Positions 16,658 to 26,900 of a stretch of DNA of 64,000 nucleotides are shown here, in pieces. Position 1 is the first letter of the stretch, and each line of letters begins with the position of its first letter. The position numbers were made by a program, and so were the translations under genes. The notes beneath the pieces were generated by a model. That model ran no database searches. It saw only the letters and a list, made by a program, of their open reading frames with translations, and had not been told where the DNA came from. This stretch comes from Gimesia benthica. GTDB lineage: Bacteria; Planctomycetota; Planctomycetia; Planctomycetales; Planctomycetaceae. Location: positions 6,274,001-6,338,000 of the forward strand of contig NZ_CP043930.1 in assembly GCF_009720525.1 (NCBI RefSeq), written 5' to 3'.

Positions 16658-18406
16658 CTAAAGATTGCGTGAACTCGAAACAGACCTGTAGATACGTTCG
16701 ATATCATTTTTACCGATTTGCTGATGGCAAGGCACATACAGATATTGCGATGAAATCGCTTCCGCATTCGGGAATTCTGAATTTGTGCAAAAATGTTCTC
16801 GAGCAATATTGGAAAACAGGGGGCGACACTCAATACCAGATTTACTGATCTCTTCCAAAGCACGATCGCGTGACATTTTGTCAGCATATCTTATCGGAAA
16901 GCCATGAGCGACAATATCGTTCGTCGCAATTTCAAAATCGTCTCCCAATCGGTCTGCTAACTGCCTGACGACCTGCTTCCTTTTTTGAATCATCTCTTCA
17001 AAATCATCAATATGCGCAGTTGCGTATGCAGCCTGGATGTTTGACATTTTTGCATTAAAGCCCAATCTGGGAAAGCAAAAACGTTCATTTACATTGTCTC
17101 CCAAGCGTCCATGTGCACGGATTGATTTGCAAAGTTCTGCGATTTCATCATCATTAGTAACAATCATTCCCCCTTCCCCAGAGGTAAAGGAATGAGACAC
17201 ATACATGGAGAAAGTACCTGCCATCCCCATGGTACCTGCATATCGCCCCTCAAACTGACTTCCTAAAGCTTCGCATGCGTCTTCCAGTACGGGTAGAGAG
17301 CTCTGGAGCTGGCTTACCCAACGACAGACCTTCCCCATCAGATGGACTGGGTAGAGAATGGCCTGGTTGCGTTCTGCTAAGTCCACGACATGTTCCATTA
17401 ATCCATCAGTTCCCACATCGACGAACAGGGGATTCAGCCCCGCATGTCTTATGGCATTAGCCTGGGCAATGAAGGTCAGGGACGGCACAATGACATTGTT
17501 GAAGCCTGTTTTTACTGAGATCGCGGATAATGCAACTGCATCGGCCATCGTACCATTGCAGACTGCAATTGCGTGTTTCGCATTCAGTTTTTCAGCAAAT
17601 TTATGTTCAAGTTCTTCCACGAATCTCCCGCTGGCAATTCTGCCTGTACGTGATGCTTCCAGCAGGTTCTGATCTGCCTGTCTGTTATAACTGACACATC
17701 CCAATGAAACCTGAATCTGAGATGTCTGGGTTTCATATCTTCCCCCTACATAACTCGTTCTGGAATTTAGATCATAAATTGTGCAATTCTTTTTCAGATA
17801 CCAGATGATAAATAAGCTGTTTACAACAACCTCAATCCCTTTTTCTGGATTCCGGATCAGAAATTCCGCTGAATTTATTTTCTCGAAGCTGAACTGGATA
17901 AACCGGTAGATCCATTCCATGAACTGATGGAATGCTGCTTTCTGCATAATTAAGGTTCCAACAGTAAAGCCTTCTTTCAGTTCAAAATAATCTCCTGGAA
18001 TCTCTTCCTGCAGATCAGCAAACAGACTCATAATGTATGAGGTGATGCCGGGATACATTTTTTCTGACTGGGAGGCAAGCCCCAGATGGGAGCTGATTTT
18101 GGATCCGGAGAGGATTACGTTTTTTTCGAGTAACGCTTCAATTTCGATTTCCTCAGGGAAAAGATCTTCAGGAGTCTCTTGCAGACTCCCTGTAAAATAT
18201 CCGATCCAATCATGTTGATCCTTGGGTGAGCTTCTCCATAAATACAGTAATTCCGCGAAATGCGGTATCTGCTTGTGGATTTCGGGGTTCAGGAGTTCCG
18301 GACAGAATGCGGTTAAAGCAGCATTGAACCCTGACTCTGAATCTAACCCCGAAAACATCGAAGGATCAAAGCTATGATCTGGCTGGAAACAAGACTGATA
18401 GATCAT
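16658..18406 (-). CDS. DegT/DnrJ/EryC1-type PLP enzyme with N-terminal glycosyltransferase-like region
   Basis: From about residue 245 this 582-aa protein is a sugar aminotransferase-family PLP enzyme: ASGRFVEELEHKFAEKLNAK, CNGTMADAVAL, VPSLTFIAQANAI, LEDACEALGSQFEGR and FSMYVSHSFTSGEGGMIVT. In the last motif the position normally held by the PLP-binding lysine is His405. That is the state found in the 3-dehydrases of the ColD and E1 (CDP-6-deoxy) type, which remove the 3-hydroxyl of a 4-keto-sugar. The first 220 residues are a separate domain (LLYLWRSSPKDQHDWIGYF, then NSLFIIWYLKKN) that loosely resembles DUF4422-type glycosyltransferases. It is the last gene of a minus-strand run with two GT39 genes, 52 nt after the previous one. 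It probably makes or attaches a deoxy-sugar for an envelope glycan. Confidence 0.75.
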   Translation of the reverse strand: MIYQSCFQPDHSFDPSMFSGLDSESGFNAALTAFCPELLNPEIHKQIPHFAELLYLWRSSPKDQHDWIGYFTGSLQETPEDLFPEEIEIEALLEKNVILSGSKISSHLGLASQSEKMYPGITSYIMSLFADLQEEIPGDYFELKEGFTVGTLIMQKAAFHQFMEWIYRFIQFSFEKINSAEFLIRNPEKGIEVVVNSLFIIWYLKKNCTIYDLNSRTSYVGGRYETQTSQIQVSLGCVSYNRQADQNLLEASRTGRIASGRFVEELEHKFAEKLNAKHAIAVCNGTMADAVALSAISVKTGFNNVIVPSLTFIAQANAIRHAGLNPLFVDVGTDGLMEHVVDLAERNQAILYPVHLMGKVCRWVSQLQSSLPVLEDACEALGSQFEGRYAGTMGMAGTFSMYVSHSFTSGEGGMIVTNDDEIAELCKSIRAHGRLGDNVNERFCFPRLGFNAKMSNIQAAYATAHIDDFEEMIQKRKQVVRQLADRLGDDFEIATNDIVAHGFPIRYADKMSRDRALEEISKSGIECRPLFSNIAREHFCTNSEFPNAEAISSQYLYVPCHQQIGKNDIERIYRSVSSSRNL

Positions 18407-18458
18407 ATTGATCGTCCTGAGTTAGTGTTACGAGTTGATTCCAGTGTGAAATTGTAGT

Positions 18459-20039
18459 TCAATTTGACTTTGGTTTTGCTGTCACTTCGGTTGCTCGTGA
18501 ATAGAGTCTTACTGCATATTTCGCTCGGAAACCAGGAAACGAATTTTCCCCCACTAATCGGTAGCCAGGCGGAACCGGAACTCTCCAACGATAAGAGTCA
18601 GCATCAAAAGCCCAGATCCAGGGATCCCTCCGTTGGGCAATTTCCTGTGATCGTAAATATTCATCTTCCCGCATGGCCGCAGCTCCGTGCGTAAAGGGAT
18701 AGTCTTCACCCGGATGAAACGTGAAAATATCTCCGCGTTCTCTGGCATGGGCGATCACAGATACATAAATCGCAGGATCGCACACGAGAAGCAGTTCCCC
18801 TGGTTTCCGACGTTCTTCAATACTCGCCATGGCGCCCTGAATGGCAGGCAGTTTGAAATCTGCTTCACGATTGAGCCATTGTTCATAAGCCAGAAAACCG
18901 GTCCCTGCGATGCAGATTCCATACAGGCAGAATTGAGCCGGTTTCAAGCTGATACGACTGATTAATACAGCCAGCGCAGCAAAAAGAAAGATCTGATTGA
19001 ACATGAAATAGCGATCATTGAAGATATTCCGTGAAAAGATGGAAACGAGAATTCCAGCTACAAATGGGAAACCGGCTATCAGAGCTAGAAAATAGTCCCC
19101 CGGACGACGCCCGAATGCTAGCAACAATAGAATCAATACCATGATCTGACCTGCGATCAGACCAATGACCGGAGTCATATTTATTGCCTGATCAAAGCCA
19201 AACATATCAAAGAGTGTCGCTCCCGCTGTCTCCCAACTGAATGGTTTCGTCCAGAAGCCCTCGACAACAAGTTCTCTCTGATGGAGAAACGAAGGCAGCC
19301 AGGGCAGCCAGGCGAGAAGAGTGCCTGCCGCTGAGATCAAAAGCGGCATAAGCCGGGAGCCCGCTTGTGACAAACTCGCAGCACGGTGATATAGCAACAG
19401 ATAACCGGCTGCAAAGAGATATTGCGCTGTGACTACGAACAGCCCGAAATTATGAGTGTAAACCAGGGCGATCGCAGTCATTGTGAAAAAATACCAGTCA
19501 CGTTTGCGTGAGGGTTCTCGTCGCAGGACCTTAAGCAGAAACCAGCTTGAAAAAGCAGCCAGAGCAGTGCCTGCCGCGTACATCCGCACCTGGTATGACC
19601 ATAATATGTGGAGTGGGCTCAACGCGACCAGAGCAGCGGCTACGACGGCAGCCGAATTCACGGAGGAACTACAGTTTCCTGTTTGTGGGTCGCGATATGC
19701 TTCTTTTACTACAAGATAAATCCCAATGATGGACAAGATACCCGGGATGAAACTGGCCAGCCTGGTGGCCAAGGTCGATGAGCCAAACAGCATTATCCAG
19801 TACTTCAGGATGAAGTAAAATAATGGTGGATGCGGATCTTCCTTTGCATGGACCCACAAATCGGAAATGGGGAACTCTGCCATTTTGAGACAGAAACTTT
19901 CATCAAACCAGAAACTCATGTCTGAAATTCGATGCACCCTAAAAATCATAGCAATCAATAGAACAACCAGTAGCATCCCGACCGCAGGAGTTAATCTGTG
20001 TTTTGTTCTATCAGTATTGGAAGTTAGCTCTGATTGCAT
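18459..20039 (-). CDS. GT39-family membrane glycosyltransferase (first of two)
   Basis: The 526-aa protein is a PMT/ArnT-like glycosyltransferase. An N-terminal helix is followed by SFWFDESF, with the acidic pair of the first periplasmic loop, and DPHPPLFYFILKYW, the second conserved loop motif. About eleven hydrophobic segments precede a C-terminal periplasmic domain of about 130 residues. The family moves a sugar from a polyprenyl phosphate carrier to a protein or lipid on the outside of the membrane. It shares its layout and many residues with the next gene upstream, suggesting an old duplication. The gap to the DegT gene is 52 nt and to its paralogue 153 nt, so an operon is likely. Confidence 0.85.
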   Translation of the reverse strand: MQSELTSNTDRTKHRLTPAVGMLLVVLLIAMIFRVHRISDMSFWFDESFCLKMAEFPISDLWVHAKEDPHPPLFYFILKYWIMLFGSSTLATRLASFIPGILSIIGIYLVVKEAYRDPQTGNCSSSVNSAAVVAAALVALSPLHILWSYQVRMYAAGTALAAFSSWFLLKVLRREPSRKRDWYFFTMTAIALVYTHNFGLFVVTAQYLFAAGYLLLYHRAASLSQAGSRLMPLLISAAGTLLAWLPWLPSFLHQRELVVEGFWTKPFSWETAGATLFDMFGFDQAINMTPVIGLIAGQIMVLILLLLAFGRRPGDYFLALIAGFPFVAGILVSIFSRNIFNDRYFMFNQIFLFAALAVLISRISLKPAQFCLYGICIAGTGFLAYEQWLNREADFKLPAIQGAMASIEERRKPGELLLVCDPAIYVSVIAHARERGDIFTFHPGEDYPFTHGAAAMREDEYLRSQEIAQRRDPWIWAFDADSYRWRVPVPPGYRLVGENSFPGFRAKYAVRLYSRATEVTAKPKSN

Positions 20040-20192
20040 TAATTTTTCCCATACCTGATTCTTTCCCGGATAAGGAATTTACCTGTCAGAAGTAGTTCGA
20101 ATGATTTAATTTTTATACTCCGCTGCACTTATTCTTTTACTTCACACTACTAAATTTGGTGTCGTTCTCAACATCAGCATTTCCCACCTCCC

Positions 20193-21788
20193 TTATTGGA
20201 GAAGTAGTGTTTGCTGAGCCTGCGGTTTGTCTTCACGAACATATAACCGCAAAATGAGATCTGCATAAAATTCAGGAAAATGCATTTCCCCTGCCTTTCT
20301 CCAGCCAGTCGGTACATGAACTTCCCAGGTACCATTGAACCAGCGTTGAGCATCCAGAGTCCAGAATGCGTTACTGTCTTCACCAAGATATTCAGCGGGT
20401 GCAAGATATTCATTTTTTCGAATGACCGCTGTCCCCTGATAATAGGGATACCTGTCTGGCGAACCATCTACAAAAATTGTATACCTGTCTCGGGAATATG
20501 CATTAGCAGAAGTAAATAACATGGGGTTACAGCAGATCAGTTTTTCGTCCGCCCTCCGAGACTGTTCAAAACGGGCAATTGCCGTTTCCATACCAGGTAA
20601 AAGAGCATGTTTTTGTCTGACCTCATGATGCTTCCAGGCGAGGAATCCCATACCTGATATGACGAGAACAGCCATACTCAACCGGAGTGGTTTCACTGGG
20701 AGACGAGAGAGCAGAACAGCTATGGCGATTAACATGAAAATCTGTGCGAATTGCAAATAGCGATATGCAAATACACTGCGAGATATTTTTGAAATGATGA
20801 CAGCAATCAAAATGGGGACACTTGCTGCTAGCGCAATATAAATATCAGCCGGACGACGTCCCATTACCAGGATCACCAGCAAGACAAAGCCGATCTCTGC
20901 AGCAAGCAAACCTTTCTGTGGCGCATTGCTCAACCATAAAATCAAATCGAACAGCAGGGCGATTTGTGAACCAAAGCGATCCCACGTAAGTGGACTACTC
21001 CAGAAAGTCTGACTAACATGCGATCGCTGGTACAAAAACTGTGGGATCCAGGGAGACCAGACTAACCAGATTGCGAAGGCAGAAAGAACCAAAGGCCATA
21101 TATGGTTTAGTCGATGTGTCCACTTTTTCTCTGTGGAATTCAATAGCAGATATCCAAGTGCAAACCCGAATTCGACGGCCAGCGTAAACAGTCCAAAATA
21201 GTGAGTGTAAATCAGTAAGATTCCCGTTAGCGTAAACAAGCCCCAGTCACGTGTGCTCCCTTGAGGACGCTTCAGTGCACGAAAGAGAAACAAGCTCGAC
21301 AGTACTGCCAATGTGGTCCCCAGAGAATACATGCGAATACGTTGAGACCAGGTGATATGCAGTGGGCAGAGCGCCGTCAATAAAGCAGCGGTAATAGCGA
21401 TAAATCGTGCCTGTTTTTCTGAGCTGGCATCTCCTGGTTTTCGGTACGCTTCATAGGCTAGGAAATAGACCCCTAAGACCGTAATTGTGCCCAGTGCGAC
21501 GCTCAACATGCGTGTTGAGAACAGGGAATCACCGAATAACCCTATCCAGGCTTTCAGCGTGAAATAGAACATAGGTGGGCTGATATCTTCAGGGATCCGT
21601 TCCATCATTTCCTGAAAAGGGAACTGGACCATTTGCAGGCTGAAACTTTCGTCAAACAGGTAGCCCACCTCTGACAGGTTTTGGATTCTGAGAAAAACAG
21701 TCAGAACCACGATTGGGATCAGCCACCAGAGTTCCGAATATGCTCTTGTGGAAGTCGTGTTTTGGAGAGTGGATTCTGGAATGGCCAT
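20193..21788 (-). CDS. GT39-family membrane glycosyltransferase (second of two)
   Basis: This 531-aa paralogue of the neighbouring gene has the same signature: GYLFDESFSLQMVQFPF, then PEDISPPMFYFTLKAWIGLF, GTTLAVLSSLFLFRALKRP and a long C-terminal periplasmic segment ending RRADEKLICCNPM and beyond. About ten to twelve membrane helices are visible. Asp and Glu of FDES would be the catalytic or metal-linked acids, and SPP replaces the HPP of its sister. It acts at the inner membrane on a lipid-linked sugar. It lies between the FGE-fusion gene (67 nt gap) and the first GT39 gene. Confidence 0.85.
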   Translation of the reverse strand: MAIPESTLQNTTSTRAYSELWWLIPIVVLTVFLRIQNLSEVGYLFDESFSLQMVQFPFQEMMERIPEDISPPMFYFTLKAWIGLFGDSLFSTRMLSVALGTITVLGVYFLAYEAYRKPGDASSEKQARFIAITAALLTALCPLHITWSQRIRMYSLGTTLAVLSSLFLFRALKRPQGSTRDWGLFTLTGILLIYTHYFGLFTLAVEFGFALGYLLLNSTEKKWTHRLNHIWPLVLSAFAIWLVWSPWIPQFLYQRSHVSQTFWSSPLTWDRFGSQIALLFDLILWLSNAPQKGLLAAEIGFVLLVILVMGRRPADIYIALAASVPILIAVIISKISRSVFAYRYLQFAQIFMLIAIAVLLSRLPVKPLRLSMAVLVISGMGFLAWKHHEVRQKHALLPGMETAIARFEQSRRADEKLICCNPMLFTSANAYSRDRYTIFVDGSPDRYPYYQGTAVIRKNEYLAPAEYLGEDSNAFWTLDAQRWFNGTWEVHVPTGWRKAGEMHFPEFYADLILRLYVREDKPQAQQTLLLQ

Positions 21789-21855
21789 AGCAAGGAATCT
21801 TGATACAGTTGAATAGTTTGATCGGTTCTACTTTCTTTGAGAACGTTTTACATGT

Positions 21856-23832
21856 TCAATCAGCTACATCTCCGTGATTATGAATCGAATTCTCATCCGG
21901 TATTTGGTGCAATTCACAAACTATTCGAAATCCGACAAAGGGGCTGGCCTTCCAGGGAGGCATCATGGAATAATCGATGCGACAGGTTTCACCGGTAAAG
22001 CGCCAGTCAGACCCGCGGACCACTTTAATAAATCCCTGTGCTGGGCCCCGGGGATTTTCTCGGGGAGAGCGACGATAGTAGTCGCGATCAAACCAGTCGG
22101 AACACCATTCCCAAACATTGCCTCGCATGTCATAGATTCCCATTGAATTTGCTGTATAATGGCCGACGGGTGTCACAGGCAGTGCCGGTCTTATCCCACC
22201 TGCATAACCAGTGCCACCTGAGCGGTTTTGGTATCTGCTCCAGTTAAATGGTTCATCTGATCCAGCCTTGCAGGCATATTCCCATTCAGCTTCAGTGGGC
22301 AGTCGATATGAGCGCCCTTTTATCTGCTCTGCAGGTAAATTCGAAAGTTGTCTGCAAAAATCGTGTGCCTCATACCAGGTCACCTGTTCGACAGGAAAAT
22401 TTGCTATATTATCACCTGAGGAATTTTCAGGGAGATGATAACTTGGATTGCTGCCCATAATGCGTAAATACTGTTCCTGGGTTACTTCATATTGTCCCAA
22501 CAGAAAATCATCTGTCAGAGTGACAGGGTGAGCAGGAGTTTCCGGAGGTGGATCGAAATCATTCCCAGAGTCCGGAATCCCCATGGTAAAAGTACCTGCA
22601 GGGACCAGAACAAACTGCATCTCGATGGAATTTGTCAGCGTAGTAGGCTTTTCAATAACCCGCTGTTTTGTTGTTTTTGTCTCGTCGCACGAAGCAGTTT
22701 TCTCTTCAAAATTCTCTGTCGCAAGCTGGTGATCAAAATCATTGGAGTTCAGTAATTCTGAAGGGGTTTCCCTGGAATGAATTGCATGCCAGAGTCCCGG
22801 ATCAATTTGATTTGATAAAAAACGACTGGCGCCATCCAGAAACAGAACGTTTGCTCCCTCAGTGTGAAGACTGCGTGCGGTAGCGTTGGTGTTACTATCA
22901 AGATAGGAGACGCAGGGCATTCCTTCTTTTGTTAAAGTCTCTGTCCCAACGGTATTGTGCAAGCGCGCACACCCGAGAATATCATCAGATCGCGGCCATT
23001 GATTATTGGGACCATAATCATCTCCGTTCACACCATGTGCCCACGTGACGCTGCCCCCGATCTGACCGAAAGCCCAGACACCTCGAGGGTCGACGGGGTG
23101 AATACCAGCACGCACTTCATCAAAGACCACAAGAGACGAACTTCCATTTGCAAAATCTTTCTGTCGAAATGAAATATTAAATCCGGCAACGCCATTTCCC
23201 CAATATTGAAACTCTCTGTTTTCCCGGTCGATTTTCAACTGCGCTCCATCTCCTGACGGAATTGTGGTTGATCCCGGCACCAGACGCATATTATGAGATC
23301 CGCCATTGATGGCATAATTCCCTCGCGCAAAAGAGATCGCTTGCCCTGGTGCCGGTTCAAAAATATGCAGGTTCTCAGCCTGATTAAAAGAATCCCCCGG
23401 ACAGGTCATCACTGAGAGGAATGTCGTGCGAACTGCACTATTCTGTTCGACGCTGACGGGCTGGCGAAAATCCATTTTTTCTGCCAGGTGTTCCTCCCCC
23501 ACAAAAGGCAACAGCATCAAAGCCCAGTTAGCATGCGTGAACAGATCAGGACGCGTACTCATATTCAGAGAGAGCGAATGCATGGATTGCGTGCTCCAGA
23601 TCGCAGCAGGAGGCAGACATTGATACGTGGTATGATATGCCGCGAGTCCTGTGCCAAGACGTTTCAAATTCGACTGACAATGCAGCAGACGAGATGATTC
23701 GCGAGAATAGATCACAAGAGGCGAAATAATGGCTATCAACAGGATCGCCACACAAGACACGACGATGACCTCACGTCTGGTGATTCCCCGTCGTGAATAC
23801 CGATTTGTAACGCAGCTTTGTCCTCGATACAT
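21856..23832 (-). CDS. DUF1559 pseudopilin-like protein fused to an FGE-sulfatase domain
   Basis: The 658-aa protein begins with a short basic stretch and one membrane helix (EVIVVSCVAILLIAIISPLV), followed by ESSRLLHCQSNLKRLGTGLA, the DUF1559 start. DUF1559 runs to about residue 360 and ends in the usual GANVLFLDGASRFLSNQI. From about residue 420 there is a complete FGE/SUMF1 domain: FVLVPAGTFTMG, YEVTQEQYLRIMG, LPTEAEWEYACKAG, MRGNVWEWCSDWF, VVRGSDW and VGFRIV. Such FGE-like domains are mostly non-catalytic binding or modifying units. The ATG at 23832 has AAGGA 6 nt upstream; a longer frame to 23886 lacks one. Both halves are frequent in Planctomycetes, and the fusion is the point of interest. 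Confidence 0.85.
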   Translation of the reverse strand: MYRGQSCVTNRYSRRGITRREVIVVSCVAILLIAIISPLVIYSRESSRLLHCQSNLKRLGTGLAAYHTTYQCLPPAAIWSTQSMHSLSLNMSTRPDLFTHANWALMLLPFVGEEHLAEKMDFRQPVSVEQNSAVRTTFLSVMTCPGDSFNQAENLHIFEPAPGQAISFARGNYAINGGSHNMRLVPGSTTIPSGDGAQLKIDRENREFQYWGNGVAGFNISFRQKDFANGSSSLVVFDEVRAGIHPVDPRGVWAFGQIGGSVTWAHGVNGDDYGPNNQWPRSDDILGCARLHNTVGTETLTKEGMPCVSYLDSNTNATARSLHTEGANVLFLDGASRFLSNQIDPGLWHAIHSRETPSELLNSNDFDHQLATENFEEKTASCDETKTTKQRVIEKPTTLTNSIEMQFVLVPAGTFTMGIPDSGNDFDPPPETPAHPVTLTDDFLLGQYEVTQEQYLRIMGSNPSYHLPENSSGDNIANFPVEQVTWYEAHDFCRQLSNLPAEQIKGRSYRLPTEAEWEYACKAGSDEPFNWSRYQNRSGGTGYAGGIRPALPVTPVGHYTANSMGIYDMRGNVWEWCSDWFDRDYYRRSPRENPRGPAQGFIKVVRGSDWRFTGETCRIDYSMMPPWKASPFVGFRIVCELHQIPDENSIHNHGDVAD

Positions 23833-23908
23833 TGCGAGTCCTTGAGCTCTTTCTGTATTCCAGCTAACAACTGATTCCGTCCGCAATACGATCTGGAGAA
23901 CTCCAGGT

Positions 23909-26900
23909 TCAAGCTTTTTTGAAATGAGATCGAAACAAAAACAAGATCACTCCCAGGACCAGGACTACATTCAGCCCCAGAACGAGAAGCATCATGTTTG
24001 ATTCACCTTCCGGTGCCTCATCCTTTTTTGACACCTGGAGACTGCTGCGGTTCCCGGTCTTGAAAGACATATCGGGTGCGAGAATCTGATTACCAGCTTC
24101 AGTGTCCAGTTCTACCAGACTGATCAGTTTGTCACCGTTCACATCTGCTCGATAAAACGCCTCTTCGATCCGCATGACGCGCGGTTCTGGACTCCCATCC
24201 AGCTTGATTTTGCCGCTGTTTTTCTCTGCGTTGAGAACCTCGTCGAGGTTTAAAGAACCATCCTGATTTTCGTCGCAGTGTTTCAGGATGAGTGCCTTAG
24301 GGACTTTGCTCATATCTGCAGTGAATTTGAACTCGTTAAAATCCAGATAGCCATTTTTGTTGACGTCCAGTCGGTCGAAATATTCCTGGCGCAACAGGTT
24401 TAATTCCATGCCTGAAGACCAGCCTAGTTCCGTCAGTGTCACCCGTCCGTCTTTGTCTGTGTCCCGGGAATAGGAAATCCAGTTTTCAACCCGATTCGCA
24501 GGCAGAGATGTTCGATATTCATCGAGAGAAAGCACTCCATCCTGATTCAGGTCAAAACCCGGAAAAGTATAGCTTGCCAGTGGTCGCAGAAAAGGAGCAA
24601 TGCCTTCCATCAATTCGGTTTCGTCCAGGGACGCATCCAGATTGAGATCCATCTTCCGAAATTCGGCAATCGGATCGAGCAGATGCCCGGGCATCTCCGC
24701 CCATTCCTTGAGTGTAATGTTTTCATCCTGGTCAGCATCCCCTTGATCAAAAAGTTTTTTGCCCGCCTCTTCCCCCAGTCGCTGATAATAATTCATGAAC
24801 TCTTTGAGCGTCAGTGAATCATTGTGATCGCGATCCAAAGCTTTGAAATGCCACCAGTAGACGATTTGCCCAGTTGGCAGGTGAAGCAGTTGACCGTCCA
24901 GGCGACGTAATCCATATCCCGCTTCAAACAGCCAGCGGCAATCATGTTTGCTGATTTTACCATCTGCATCTCGATCCCAGTCCTGCCAGGAAGAAAGCGC
25001 CAGTCCCGGGATTTGCCTCCCTGGTTTTGCTGACTGAAACTCATCGGGAGAAAGCATTCCGTCTTGATCCTGATCCCACTGGCTCCAGTTTTTTTCAAGC
25101 TTCTCCATGAGCCTGTCAACGTGGCCGCTCAGTGGATTTGACAAAGCACCACGAAGCTGACTCGGAGCCATCCCCGGTACTGCAGCGTACTCATCAAGTG
25201 CCAGTTTCTGATCCACATTCCGATCAAAGAGCTGAAAATCCCGTCGTGCTTCAAGTTGTTTATCTGCAGGAAATGCAGCCGTAAATTCAGACGGGGTCAA
25301 AAATCCGTCCTGATCAGTATCGCGTTTGCGGAACCCGGCTTTGAGTGCCACCTCTGGGGAAGTCTTACTAGCATCAACGGAAAAGTTAAACTCGTTCGGG
25401 TCAAGAAAACCATCCCGATTCTGGTCCAGTCTGTCAAAATACTCCTTACGTAACAGACTTAGTTCCGGCCCTGGAGTCCATGGCAGTTCGGACAGGCTTA
25501 ACTTTCCGTCATGATCCTGATCTCGTGCGCTGAGCATCCAATTTTCCACTCGATTCGCCACCATGGTTAAGCGGTACTCGTCAAGTGAAAGAAATCCATC
25601 CCTATCGAGATCAAACCCGGGGAAGATGGTTTTGACCAGCGGCTTCAAAAATGGAGCGACACCATCGGTGATTTCCTGCTGACTGAGTTTCCCATCAAAG
25701 CTGGTATCATATTTACGAAATTCTGAAACGGGATCGAGTAAAAAACCGGGCATTTCTGCCCACTCTTTAAGTGAGAGCATTTCATCCTGATTCGAATCCC
25801 CTTTCTGAAAACGCGTTTTTGCATCCTCTTCACCAAACCGGTTGTAATAGGTCTGAAACTCTGCCAGGGATAAGCCATCACTGTGATCGCGGTCTAGATC
25901 TTTGAAATGCCACCAGTAGACAACAAGCCCCGAGGGAAGCTGAAGAGGCTGGCCATCCAGACGTCGCAATCCATAGGCGGCTGTTATCACCCCTCGACAT
26001 TCTTCCAGGTCAATGGTACCGTCCGAATTATGGTCCCACTCGCGCAGCTCAAGAGATTCGATGCATGGCAGGTGTGTACTCAATGTTGTGGATGGATATT
26101 CTTTCGCAGACAGATTGCCATCGCCATCCTGATCCCACTGCTCCCAGTTTTCTTCAATCAGAGCTATCTGCTTTTCAATCATTGGAGTCAGTGGATGCGG
26201 CAAAGCCCCACGTAAAGCCAATGGAACCTGACCGGGTATCGTTCGAAATTCCTGAGCAGATAAATGATCATCACCATCCAGATTAAACAGCTTGAAATCA
26301 CGTTTTGCTTCTGCCTGCTTCTCTTGAGGAAAGGCTGCCAAATACTCCGTTTCATCTAACCGGCTATCCTTGTCAGTATCTCTGGAAGCAAATGCAACCT
26401 GTAGTACAATCTCCTCCGGTACCCGATTACTGTCGATGGAAAACTGATATTCATTTAGTTCGAGAAAACCATTCTGATTGAGGTCAAGACGTCGAAAGTA
26501 CTCATGCCTTAAGAGGCTTAACTCCAGTCCGGGAGTCCAGGCCATCTCATTCAGGCTCAAACGCCCATCAAAATCCAAATCACGTGAAGTAACAGACCAG
26601 TTCTCCAACTTATTGACCGGCATTGTCATGCGGTATTCGTCCAGGGAGAGCTTTCCATCACGATCCAGATCAAACCCCGGAAAAGTATAACGAGATAATG
26701 GGACTAACCATTTTGCGGTCTGCTCGACAAGCTCATCCTGATCCACAAAGGTGTCCAGGTTGCGATCCATTAGTTGAAATTCAGAAATTGGGTCGAGCAA
26801 CAGACCGGGCATCTCTGCCCATTCCTGAAGTGAGATCGTCTGATTCTGGTCAGAGTCTCCATCGGTAAACCTTTGCTTCCCTTTCTCTTCTCCATATCTC

